Below are positions 7,703 through 14,440 of a DNA stretch of 35,979 bases, in pieces (within the stretch, counting starts at the first letter, position 1; every line of letters begins with the position of its first letter). A program made the translations under genes and the position numbers. A model generated the notes under the pieces. That model did not search any database. It worked only from the letters and a program-made list of their open reading frames with translations, and had not been told where the DNA came from. This stretch comes from CALMKX01 sp036274895. GTDB taxonomy: Bacteria > Acidobacteriota > Thermoanaerobaculia > Multivoradales > SZUA-115. The DNA lies in NCBI GenBank assembly GCA_036274895.1, contig DASUEU010000053.1, forward strand, positions 1 through 35,979. Direction: 5' to 3'.

Positions 7703-8779
7703 CTAAGTGCAGCCGAGAGCGCCGCGCACGAGCACCGTCGGTTCACAAGTCACGGTGCCGACGTTGTAGCTGCCACCCGCGAAGGTGGCGCGAGAGCCGA
7801 AAGCCAGGGACACGTCGCTGCCGCCGTTGTCGGTGGCGGTCAGGTCCCCCAAGCGCAAGGTCCCGTCGTCGATATCGAGGCCGGGGCCGGCGTTGTCCGA
7901 GGAGATCGTCGAGTTGCCGAGCAGGTCGACCACCGAGGTCCGCTCCGCCTGGAGCCCGGCGCCACCGTTTCCAGAGAGGTTCACCGTCACTCCAGAGTCC
8001 TGGACGGCAACCAGGGTCGCGGAATCGGTCAACACCGCCCCTGGGCCGCCGTTGCCGGTGAGATTGAGTGTGTTGATTCCGTTGAGAGAGAGGTTCCCAC
8101 CCGAAGCCAGCACGATTCCCGGCCCGAGGTTCGCGGCTGCCTGGAGGGTCGCGGTCCGGTTCATCGTCGAGCTGCCCGAGACTTGGATCAACCAGCCGAT
8201 GCCGTTGCCTGTCAGGGTGACGGCGGCCCCTGCCGCGAGGGTCGTGTTCGACGAATTGGTGGCAGCCAGACCAGCTCCGGCGCAGGCCGCCGCGGAAACG
8301 GTGCCCCGCAGGAAGATCAAAGAGCTGCCGGCCGCGATGATCCCGTTGGCGCCGCACTGGGCGACCGAGATGTTCCTGAGCTCGGCCGAGGAGCTGCGGA
8401 GAGCCACGATGCAGTTCCCGGCGCTGTTGCGAACGGAGAAGCTCTCCAGAACGACGTTGCCCGCCCCGGAAACGGTGACGCTGCCTTCGATTACTGCCGA
8501 GGCATCGAGGCCCGTCAGGGTCACTCGGCCTCGTTCGATCAGCAGGTCCTCGTTGCAGGTGCCGCGAAAGGAGATCTGGAGGCTGGTGGCGGGGCGTTCG
8601 AGGGCTCTGGTGAGAGTCTCTCCGCGTCCGCAGTCAACGGTCGAGATCCTCGTCTGATCCCGCTCGACCCACGACTCGGCCGACGACTTCTCTGCCGGCG
8701 CCGGGGCCTGGCGGAAGCTCACGAAGAGGAGAGCACAACCCACGAGCGCGAGGGGCCAGAGGAGTCCAGTTGGTCGCAT
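7703..8779 (-). CDS. Secreted parallel beta-helix protein (copy 1 of tandem pair)
   Basis: 358 aa. The start ATG at 8779 has GGAG 6 bases upstream; an in-frame GTG at 8791 is rejected because GGAG would fall inside the gene. The N-terminus MRPTGLLWPLALVGCALLFVS is a signal peptide or anchor (a Cys within it is not a good lipobox). The body repeats the pattern 'TGNGGPGAVLTD', 'SGNGGAGLQAE', 'SDNAGPGLDIDDG', and 'TATDNGGSDV', giving one beta-helix coil roughly every 24-35 residues. The tail VGTVTCEPTVLVRGALGCT matches the Cys-bearing end of its downstream paralog 47 bases away. It is the first gene of the leftward string that ends in the NRPS. Its function is unknown. Confidence 0.8.
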   Translation of the reverse strand: MRPTGLLWPLALVGCALLFVSFRQAPAPAEKSSAESWVERDQTRISTVDCGRGETLTRALERPATSLQISFRGTCNEDLLIERGRVTLTGLDASAVIEGSVTVSGAGNVVLESFSVRNSAGNCIVALRSSSAELRNISVAQCGANGIIAAGSSLIFLRGTVSAAACAGAGLAATNSSNTTLAAGAAVTLTGNGIGWLIQVSGSSTMNRTATLQAAANLGPGIVLASGGNLSLNGINTLNLTGNGGPGAVLTDSATLVAVQDSGVTVNLSGNGGAGLQAERTSVVDLLGNSTISSDNAGPGLDIDDGTLRLGDLTATDNGGSDVSLAFGSRATFAGGSYNVGTVTCEPTVLVRGALGCT

Positions 8780-8832
8780 CGGTGTCTCCACAGGCTGGTA
8801 GGCGTTCCAGAGTTCTTCCTAGCGCCATGTCG

Positions 8833-8848
8833 GAAGTTGTAATACTTC
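8833..8848. other. Short inverted repeat in the 281-base gap upstream of the beta-helix genes
   Basis: GAAGT-TGTAAT-ACTTC is a perfect 5-base inverted repeat about 55 bases before the start of the first beta-helix gene, within a locally AT-richer stretch. It could be an operator. I see no convincing sigma-70 promoter pair around it, and nothing else gene-like in 8780-9060. Confidence 0.25.
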
Positions 8849-9024
8849 TGATCAACCTCACCCAGCAGCCACCAAGTCCTCAGACCGGGGGTCCGTGACC
8901 GCTCGAGGGCTCTCTCCCCTGACTCAAGTGAAATGACCTTCTAAACAGCTGCTGATTGCGTATGGGCAGTTTACTACACCCTGATTGACATTCAAAATGA
9001 TCCTGCACACCTGCCAGCTGCCGA

Positions 9025-9038
9025 GGCGGGGTCCCGCC
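9025..9038 (-). terminator. Possible terminator after nrfA
   Basis: GGCGGG-GT-CCCGCC forms a GC-rich hairpin about 25 bases beyond the nrfA stop. There is no T-run after it on the minus strand, so the call is weak. Confidence 0.3.
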
Positions 9039-9060
9039 CGCATACGGGATGCTGGAGGCC

Positions 9061-10503
9061 CTAGCTGGGTCCGGTGCCGGCCATCGCCGCGGCCTTCGCC
9101 GCCATCGCCGCCACCTGGCCCTGGCGGGCGTAGTCGGCGGCTTCGCCGAGGATGCGGGCGGCTTCCTGGGGGGCGTGGAAGCCCATGGAGTTCTCGGCTG
9201 CCACGAAGTCGAGCCGCCACTGGGCCTGGCGCTGGAGCTCGCGGGCTCCGGCCAGCTGGGCATCCGTGGCGCCGGCCTGCTGGGCCGCCAGGATCGCGTC
9301 GAGCTGGGCGGTCAGGGCCGCTCCGGCACGCTGGAGCAGGTCGAAGTTGCGCTGCTGGATCACCTCGACGCGGGCGAGGATCTCCCCCTCTTCGACGTGG
9401 TGGCAGGTCTGGCAGGCACGGTTGACGTTGAGCAGGGGGCTCCTCACCCAGTGGTCGGAGACCTTGGTGGCGCCATCGCGCTGGTAGGGCATGTGGCAGT
9501 CGGCGCAGGCCACCCCGGCCCGGGCGTGAATGCCCTGCGACCACAGCTCGAACTCGGGGTGCTGGGCCTTCAGGATCTCGGCGCCGCTCTCGGCGTGCCG
9601 GTAGTCGCGGAAGCGGGAGCCGTCCGGCAGCTTGGTGGCGTTCCAGTGGGCTTCGAGGTCCTCCACCCGCAGCCCCCGGCTCCAGGGGAACTCGAGGGGC
9701 ATGGCGCTCGAGCAGTAGTACTCGACGTGGCACTGGCCACACACCAGGGAGCGCATCTCGGTGCGTGAGGCCAGCCGGTTGGGCTGGTAGGGCTCCGCGC
9801 GATCGGTGGTCCGCCAGCGCTCGATCGACGGCAGGTGTGGCACGGCGGCCGAGGAGTCGGCCAGGGCCTGGATGCCCTTGATGAAGCCCGGCCGCGTCAC
9901 CCGCAGCTTCATGGTCGCCGGATCGTGGCAATCCACGCAGGAGACCGGATGGGCATGGCCGCCCGCATGGAGCAGGGCGCTGGCCTCCTGGTAGGACATC
10001 TGGTGGGTCTTCTCGAAGCCGGCCATGGCGTCCCCACCGCCGAGCTCCCGGTAAAGCGGCATCACCGAGGCGTGGCAGTGCAGGCAGGAGCCGGTCTGCG
10101 GCTTGGTCAGTCGCTTGGTCTGCTCCTGGTCGTGGAGCATGTAGGCGTGGCCGCGGCGGTCGCGATAATCGATCGCAAAGGCGTAGCCCAGGAACATCCG
10201 CTTGAGCCACGGATCGCGCTCGATCTTCTCGTCGGGCATGGCTTCGCTGCCGCCGTGACCGCCGAAGCGGGTGCGGGTGGTGAGCGCCGTCAGCTGATAG
10301 GACTCGTATTGCTTGGGCCAGTTGACGCCCCACTTCGCCGGGTCGGTGTCGTCCTCCCCCACCGCCACCAGCCGAACGTAGGGGTTTTTCGCCTCGGTCT
10401 TGCGCTCGAGGATGTTGAATAGCAGAGCGGTGACCAGCGCGGTGCCCGCGGCGGTGACCAGCACGACGACCAGATAGCCGGGAGAGAGCTTTCGTCCGTT
10501 CAT
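9061..10503 (-). CDS. nrfA: Ammonia-forming cytochrome c nitrite reductase NrfA
   Basis: 480 aa, the usual family length. NrfA reduces nitrite to ammonia with six electrons in the periplasm. The N-terminal hydrophobic segment (~8-30) is an export signal or anchor. Five haem motifs occur in the family order: CLHCH (140-144), CVDCH (189-193), CGQCH (255-259), CADCH (333-337) and CQTCH (364-368). Active-site residues known from NrfA are present: Arg117 in DRRGHA, Tyr262 in CGQCHVEYY and His326 in GIHARAG. The C-terminal four-helix part (QAQWRLDFVAAENSMGFHAP) is intact. Oddity: haem 1 is CxxCH, whereas the classical E. coli-type enzyme has CxxCK with lysine as the proximal ligand; His variants are known in the family. 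The gene starts 9 bases after nrfH, which supplies the quinol-oxidising partner. The start ATG follows AGGAAAATGAG. Confidence 0.96.
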   Translation of the reverse strand: MNGRKLSPGYLVVVLVTAAGTALVTALLFNILERKTEAKNPYVRLVAVGEDDTDPAKWGVNWPKQYESYQLTALTTRTRFGGHGGSEAMPDEKIERDPWLKRMFLGYAFAIDYRDRRGHAYMLHDQEQTKRLTKPQTGSCLHCHASVMPLYRELGGGDAMAGFEKTHQMSYQEASALLHAGGHAHPVSCVDCHDPATMKLRVTRPGFIKGIQALADSSAAVPHLPSIERWRTTDRAEPYQPNRLASRTEMRSLVCGQCHVEYYCSSAMPLEFPWSRGLRVEDLEAHWNATKLPDGSRFRDYRHAESGAEILKAQHPEFELWSQGIHARAGVACADCHMPYQRDGATKVSDHWVRSPLLNVNRACQTCHHVEEGEILARVEVIQQRNFDLLQRAGAALTAQLDAILAAQQAGATDAQLAGARELQRQAQWRLDFVAAENSMGFHAPQEAARILGEAADYARQGQVAAMAAKAAAMAGTGPS

Positions 10504-10512
10504 CTCATTTTC

Positions 10513-11049
10513 CTAATCGAGCTTGCCGAGACCCACGGTGTCGCCGTGCCCCACCGAGCGGTGGCAATGCACACAACGGATCGCGTCGAGATCCGCGCTC
10601 GCGCCCCGCAGGATGTCGTGCACCAGCTCGGAGTGGCAACGCAGACAGTTCTCCTGCAAGACGCGCAGGTTCTTGTCGCGGATGAAGATCGGTTCGGGGA
10701 AATCCTGGAAGGTGAAGCCCTTGGAGTGCCAGAAGCCGTTCTCGGCCTTGGCCAGCCATTTGGGCACGAAGTCGTGGGGCAGGTGGCAGTCGACACAGCG
10801 GGCCACGGTGTGATGGCTGGCCTTCTGCCAGGAGTTGAACTGCGGCTGCATGATGTGACAGTTCACGCACGCCGCCGGATCCTTGCTGAAATAGGAGAGC
10901 CCGGCCCCGTAGTGGAAGGCGAAGGCACCGAGGCCGACCAGCATGCCGACCAGCAGAGCGAGCACCAGAGCCGGGCGGGTGAGGCCCTGCTGCGAATGGG
11001 GAGATCTGTCCGAGAGCTCGGCCCTGGACGAAGCGTTCTTGGGGTGCAT
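10513..11049 (-). CDS. nrfH: NrfH, tetrahaem quinol dehydrogenase / membrane anchor
   Basis: 178 aa from ATG 11049. A single membrane helix (~25-46) is followed by the NapC/NirT-type signature SKDPAACVNCHIM. The haem motifs are CVNCH (61-65), CVDCH (85-89), CLRCH (135-139) and CVHCH (159-163), the last continuing RSVGH as in the NapC/NrfH family. It takes electrons from menaquinol and passes them to NrfA, with which it forms a membrane complex. The longer reading frame back to GTG 11103 would add 18 Arg/Pro-rich residues before the helix. I prefer ATG 11049, which gives the family's short cytoplasmic tail, although its ribosome site (GGCGGATC) is weak. nrfHA appears to be a two-gene operon; no regulator or nap genes lie beside it. 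Confidence 0.94.
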   Translation of the reverse strand: MHPKNASSRAELSDRSPHSQQGLTRPALVLALLVGMLVGLGAFAFHYGAGLSYFSKDPAACVNCHIMQPQFNSWQKASHHTVARCVDCHLPHDFVPKWLAKAENGFWHSKGFTFQDFPEPIFIRDKNLRVLQENCLRCHSELVHDILRGASADLDAIRCVHCHRSVGHGDTVGLGKLD

Positions 11050-11113
11050 GGCAGATCCGCCGACGGGAGCATCCTCGAGAGGTGGGCGGATCCTACACCG
11101 CACCCCGCGATGG

Positions 11114-11133
11114 GCACCACCTCCTGGTGGTGC
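11114..11133. promoter_or_regulatory. Perfect inverted repeat upstream of nrfH
   Basis: GCACCACC-TCCT-GGTGGTGC is a perfect 8-base-arm inverted repeat about 65 bases before the nrfH start. It could be an operator for nrfHA or an RNA hairpin in its leader. No Fnr- or NarL-like site was recognised. Confidence 0.35.
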
Positions 11134-11162
11134 TCCACCTCTTCAGAGTGGCGGTGGGGCCA

Positions 11163-11185
11163 GGGGGCGGCGTCTGACCGCCCCC
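11163..11185 (-). terminator. Hairpin terminator after the Cys-rich gene
   Basis: GGGGGCGG-CGTCTGA-CCGCCCCC is an 8-bp perfect GC stem beginning about 17 bases after the stop at 11202. It lacks a clear T-run, but its position between two minus-strand genes fits a terminator. Confidence 0.45.
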
Positions 11186-11201
11186 CGGACACGGGCTCTG
11201 C

Positions 11202-11609
11202 CTAGTTGTCGAAACAGCAAGCGCGTGAGCAGGCGAAAGAGTTGCCGCCCGCCGCCTTGCATTCGCACCAACAGCAGGAGTCCACGCAGAGGGGCGGCGG
11301 CGTCGGGCACGACGGGCAGGATGTCACCACCCCGTCGCAGGTCACCGAGTTGCTCTGCACGGTGCAGCTGGTCTGGCCAGCGCAGAAGAGGTAGCAGCCC
11401 GACCCCGAGCAGACCTTCTGCGCCGTGCAGGACAAGGGCAGAGGAGCCGGCGCGCCGAGGGTGTCCTCGAGAATGGAAAGGGTTGAGCCCGCGCAGCGCT
11501 CCGAGCCCGCGGGAGCCGCAAGGAGGGGAGGGAGAGGAGCCACCAGCTCTTCGGCTCCGAGCGCGCTGGAGAACAGGATCAGACCTACGAGCAGCCAAGG
11601 TCGTCGCAT
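11202..11609 (-). CDS. Small cysteine-rich secreted protein
   Basis: 135 aa. The start is firm: AAGGAGG lies 6 bases before ATG 11609. A signal peptide ends SALGA|EE near residue 19. The mature protein has a Pro/Ala linker, then about 17 cysteines in the last 97 residues, including SGSGCYLFCAG, CTVQSNSVTCDG, CPSC, and a dense block CVDSCCWCEC followed by CSRACCFDN at the C-terminus. The dense cysteines suggest a disulfide-knotted extracytoplasmic peptide. The pattern 'C-x7-C-D-G...C-P-x-C' recurs, as I recall, in uncharacterised small proteins of acidobacterial and myxobacterial genomes. There is no RiPP-type modification enzyme beside it, so a ribosomal natural product is not supported. It stands alone between nrfHA and recQ and is transcribed away from recQ. 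Function unknown. Confidence 0.75.
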   Translation of the reverse strand: MRRPWLLVGLILFSSALGAEELVAPLPPLLAAPAGSERCAGSTLSILEDTLGAPAPLPLSCTAQKVCSGSGCYLFCAGQTSCTVQSNSVTCDGVVTSCPSCPTPPPLCVDSCCWCECKAAGGNSFACSRACCFDN

Positions 11610-11736
11610 GGAAGCCTCCTTGTATAAGAAGTTGCAGACGGACGCCAGCTTCGACTAAAGCGAATGCCATGATATCACAGCGCCCCTGGTAGCAGCCGTG
11701 ACCTCCGTGGCACAGACCCACTAAGATCGGCTCCCC

Positions 11737-13818
11737 ATGCCGGACGCCCGGGCCCTCGACTCCCTCCTGCGCAGCCGCTTCGGCCTTCCCGGCTTCCGGC
11801 CCTACCAGGAGGCCGCCTGCCAGGCCGTGGCGGCGGGCCGGGACGTCCTGCTGGTGATGCCCACCGGGGCCGGCAAATCGCTGTGCTACCAGCTGCCCGG
11901 TCTGGCCCGAGGCGGCACCACGCTGGTGATCTCGCCCTTGATCGCTCTGATGGAGGACCAGGTCGCCAAGCTGCGGGAGCTGGGGCTCGAGGCTGAGCGC
12001 ATCCACTCGGGCCGGGACCGCGAGGCCTCCCGCCGGGTCTGCCGGGACTACCTGGACGGCCGTCTCGACTTCCTCTTCATCGCCCCGGAGCGCCTGGCCG
12101 TGGCCGGCTTCCCGGAGCTGCTGGCCAAGCGCAAGCCGGTGCTGGTGGCGGTCGACGAAGCCCACTGCATCTCCCACTGGGGGCACGACTTCCGGCCCGA
12201 CTACCGGCTGCTGGGGGGGCGGCTGCCCCTGCTGCGGCCGGCGCCCCTGATCGCCATGACCGCCACCGCCACGCCCCAGGTGCAGGACGACATCGCCCAG
12301 CAACTCGGCCTGGCCGACCCCGCCCGCTTCATCCACGGCTTCCGGCGCACCAACCTGGGGGTCGAGGTGGCCGAGCAGACCCCCGCCGAGCGCCACGAGA
12401 CGGTCGAGCACCTGCTGGCCCAACCCGAGCGGCGGCCGGCGATCGTCTACGCCCGCACCCGCAAGGAGGCCGAGGCCCTGGCAGCCCTGCTGGCACCCCG
12501 CATGAGCGCAGCGGCCTACCACGCCGGGATGGCCGCTGGAGCGCGGGACCAGGTGCAGGCCGACTTCCTCGCCGGCGCGCTCGAGGTGATCGTCGCCACC
12601 ATCGCCTTCGGCATGGGAATCGACAAGCCGGACGTTCGCACGGTGGTCCACGCCGGCATCCCCGCCACCCTCGAGGGCTACTACCAGGAGATCGGCCGCG
12701 CCGGCCGCGACGGCCAGCCTTCCCGAGCCGTCCTGCTCTACTCCTGGGCCGATCGCCGCAACCACGAGTACTTCCTGGGTGTGAACTTCCCGCCGGCCGA
12801 GGTCCTGGAGTCGGTCCATCGCAAGTTGGGGCCCAGCCCGCAACCGGAGGACGAGCTGCGCGAGGCCGTCCGTCTCGAGCCGGAGGTCTTCGGCAAGGCC
12901 CTCGAGAAGCTGTGGATGCACGGCGGCGCCGAGATCGACGGAGAGGGCAACGTCCGCCGCGGCCCCGCGGCCTGGCGCGGCCCTTACCAGGCCCTGCGCA
13001 ACCATCGCGAGGTCCAGCTCGAGATGGCCTTCCGCTTCGCCGAGGCCCACGGCTGCCGGATGCTCCACCTGGTACGGCACTTCGGCGACCAGGAGGACTC
13101 CGGCGCCCCCTGCGGCCAGTGCGACGTATGTGAACCGCAGGGCTGCGCCGTGCGCCGCTTCCGCGCCCCCGGCCCGCATGAGGCGGGGCGCCTGGAGCAG
13201 GTGCTCGACGCCCTGCTCGACCGCGACGGCCTTTCGACCGGCCAGATCTTCCGCCAGCTGGGGGGCGAGACCGGCGATCTGGACCGCAAGCTCTTCGAAC
13301 AATGGCTGGGGGGCCTGGTGCGGGCGGGCTGGGTGCGGCTGGAGGCCGACTCCTTCGAGAAGGACGGAAGGACGATCGCCTTCCAGCGGGCCTACCTGAC
13401 GAGGGAAGGCCGCCGCTCCGGCCTCGACGTGGTGGCCGGAGTCCACCTGCCGGACGAGCCCTCGGCCGCCGAGCGGCGTTCCTTGGCCAAGAAGAGGGCC
13501 TCGGCCGCCAGGAAGGGCGCTGCGGCGTCGGGGCAACGGGCAGCCGACTCGGCCGAAGCCGACCCCGAGCGCGTGGAGGCATTGAGGGCCTGGCGGCTCG
13601 CGGAATCCCGGCGGCTCGCCGTCCCGGCCTTCCACGTCCTCCACGAGCGCACCCTCCTCGCCATCGCCGCCGCGGCGCCGCGCACCGAAGCCGCCCTCCT
13701 CGCCGTCCCCGGCATGGGGCCGGCCAAGGTCCAGCGCTGGGGGGCGGAGATTTTGGGGGTGGTGAGAGGGTGTTCCGACGCTCCTGGCGACCGGCCAAGG
13801 CCGAGCCCCTCGCCCTAG
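11737..13818 (+). CDS. recQ: ATP-dependent DNA helicase RecQ
   Basis: 693 aa. RecQ unwinds DNA 3'-5' in recombination and repair. Helicase domain 1 has the Q-like FRPYQ, Walker A PTGAGKSL (Lys47), DEAHCISHWGHDFRPDY (140-143) and MTATAT. Domain 2 has VATIAFGMGIDKPDVR and the EIGRAGRDG motif. The RQC zinc site is formed by Cys440, Cys459, Cys462 and Cys465 (CGQCDVC). A winged-helix region and a C-terminal HRDC-like segment (~620-680, ending LLAVPGMGPAKVQRWG) follow. Length is slightly above the E. coli protein because of an Ala/Lys-rich linker (~585-605) before HRDC. No strong ribosome site precedes ATG 11737, but the helicase start region (FGLPGFRPYQ) fixes it closely. It converges with the toxin-antitoxin genes: its TAG overlaps the opposite stop by 3 bases. 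Confidence 0.95.
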   Translation: MPDARALDSLLRSRFGLPGFRPYQEAACQAVAAGRDVLLVMPTGAGKSLCYQLPGLARGGTTLVISPLIALMEDQVAKLRELGLEAERIHSGRDREASRRVCRDYLDGRLDFLFIAPERLAVAGFPELLAKRKPVLVAVDEAHCISHWGHDFRPDYRLLGGRLPLLRPAPLIAMTATATPQVQDDIAQQLGLADPARFIHGFRRTNLGVEVAEQTPAERHETVEHLLAQPERRPAIVYARTRKEAEALAALLAPRMSAAAYHAGMAAGARDQVQADFLAGALEVIVATIAFGMGIDKPDVRTVVHAGIPATLEGYYQEIGRAGRDGQPSRAVLLYSWADRRNHEYFLGVNFPPAEVLESVHRKLGPSPQPEDELREAVRLEPEVFGKALEKLWMHGGAEIDGEGNVRRGPAAWRGPYQALRNHREVQLEMAFRFAEAHGCRMLHLVRHFGDQEDSGAPCGQCDVCEPQGCAVRRFRAPGPHEAGRLEQVLDALLDRDGLSTGQIFRQLGGETGDLDRKLFEQWLGGLVRAGWVRLEADSFEKDGRTIAFQRAYLTREGRRSGLDVVAGVHLPDEPSAAERRSLAKKRASAARKGAAASGQRAADSAEADPERVEALRAWRLAESRRLAVPAFHVLHERTLLAIAAAAPRTEAALLAVPGMGPAKVQRWGAEILGVVRGCSDAPGDRPRPSPSP

Positions 13819-14066
13819 CCGGCAGCCTTCCTGAGTGGTCGTCGCCTGGACCTGCGGGTGATCCGCGCCGTCTTCTCGGTGAGGGCGAGCAGGCCAAGCA
13901 GCGCCTCGTTGACGGCTTCCGAGGTCGGGAATGCCTGAGCGACCAGTGGATCGAGCAGAACTACTGAGGTGCCCTTGACGACCTCCTCGTAGAACTTCCC
14001 GCGCTCGAGGCTTCGAAAATCCGAGCGCACGTACTCGGATCGCATCTCTTCGTCAACCTTCTTCAT
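13815..14066 (-). CDS. Putative antitoxin partner of BrnT-type toxin
   Basis: 83 aa starting at the ATG inside the end of the toxin gene (14-base overlap) and preceded by AGAGGAAG, so the two are translationally coupled. The sequence MKKVDEEMRSEY...GKFYEEVVKGTSVVLLDPLVAQAFPTSEAVNEALLGLL is not the classical BrnA (MetJ/Arc-like) pattern. It resembles the short 'R-S-E-Y / V-V-x-L-D-P-D-V-A-x-x-F-P' antitoxin-like proteins often found downstream of BrnT toxins. The C-terminus is Arg-rich (RRSRRRPLRKAAG), suggesting nucleic-acid contact. A longer frame to 14102 exists but lies wholly within the toxin. The stop overlaps the recQ stop on the other strand. The function is inferred from partner and size. 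Confidence 0.72.
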   Translation of the reverse strand: MKKVDEEMRSEYVRSDFRSLERGKFYEEVVKGTSVVLLDPLVAQAFPTSEAVNEALLGLLALTEKTARITRRSRRRPLRKAAG

Positions 14067-14325
14067 AGAGCTTCCTCTCAGCGCGCGTAGCACGTCGGGC
14101 ACTGATGATCCGGATCGATCCCGGGCGGTAGGCGTGGCACACGGCGAGCATTCGCTGCAAGGCCGACATCCCGAAGGTGAGGTAGCGCAGCTCGATCTCT
14201 GAGTGATCGGGATCCGGGCCCGACAGAGCGAGCGGGTCGAGGAAGACCGAAACAGCTTCCTCGAACGTCACTCGATGTTTGCGCGCGTTCGCAGACGCTT
14301 TGTCCGGGTCCCATTCGAATTGCAT
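14053..14325 (-). CDS. brnT: BrnT family ribonuclease toxin
   Basis: 90 aa. The whole protein follows the BrnT pattern: MQFEWDPDKASANARKHRVTFEEA, VFLDPLAL, the central ELRYLTFGMS strand, then SIRIISARRATRAERKLYEEG. BrnT toxins are RelE-fold RNases that arrest translation and are neutralised by the protein encoded just downstream. Compared with the usual GRLLVVxHT segment this copy reads QRMLAVCHAYR, so the core strand has diverged but is not broken. The start at ATG 14325 is chosen by family alignment; its ribosome site is poor (GGGAG about 17 bases upstream). The frame extends to 14397 without homology. Here the toxin gene comes first and the antitoxin second, the normal order for brnT-brnA. 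Confidence 0.85.
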   Translation of the reverse strand: MQFEWDPDKASANARKHRVTFEEAVSVFLDPLALSGPDPDHSEIELRYLTFGMSALQRMLAVCHAYRPGSIRIISARRATRAERKLYEEG

Positions 14326-14440
14326 GGCGAAGCTGGTCTGATCTCCCTTCGCTGAGCCACTGCCACATCGCCCGGAGTCTAACCCACAGGCGCCCACCTT
14401 CCGGAGAAGGGGTTTCCGGCCCCGCCCGTGCCGCCACCTC

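Noticed and set aside
8841..8870. Sigma-70 promoter upstream of the beta-helix genes (TTGATC, TATTAC)
   Set aside because: The boxes are only five bases apart, and no alternative pair at 16-18 bases fits.
11143..13644. 833-codon minus-strand open frame
   Set aside because: It is antisense to recQ, whose helicase motifs are unmistakable.
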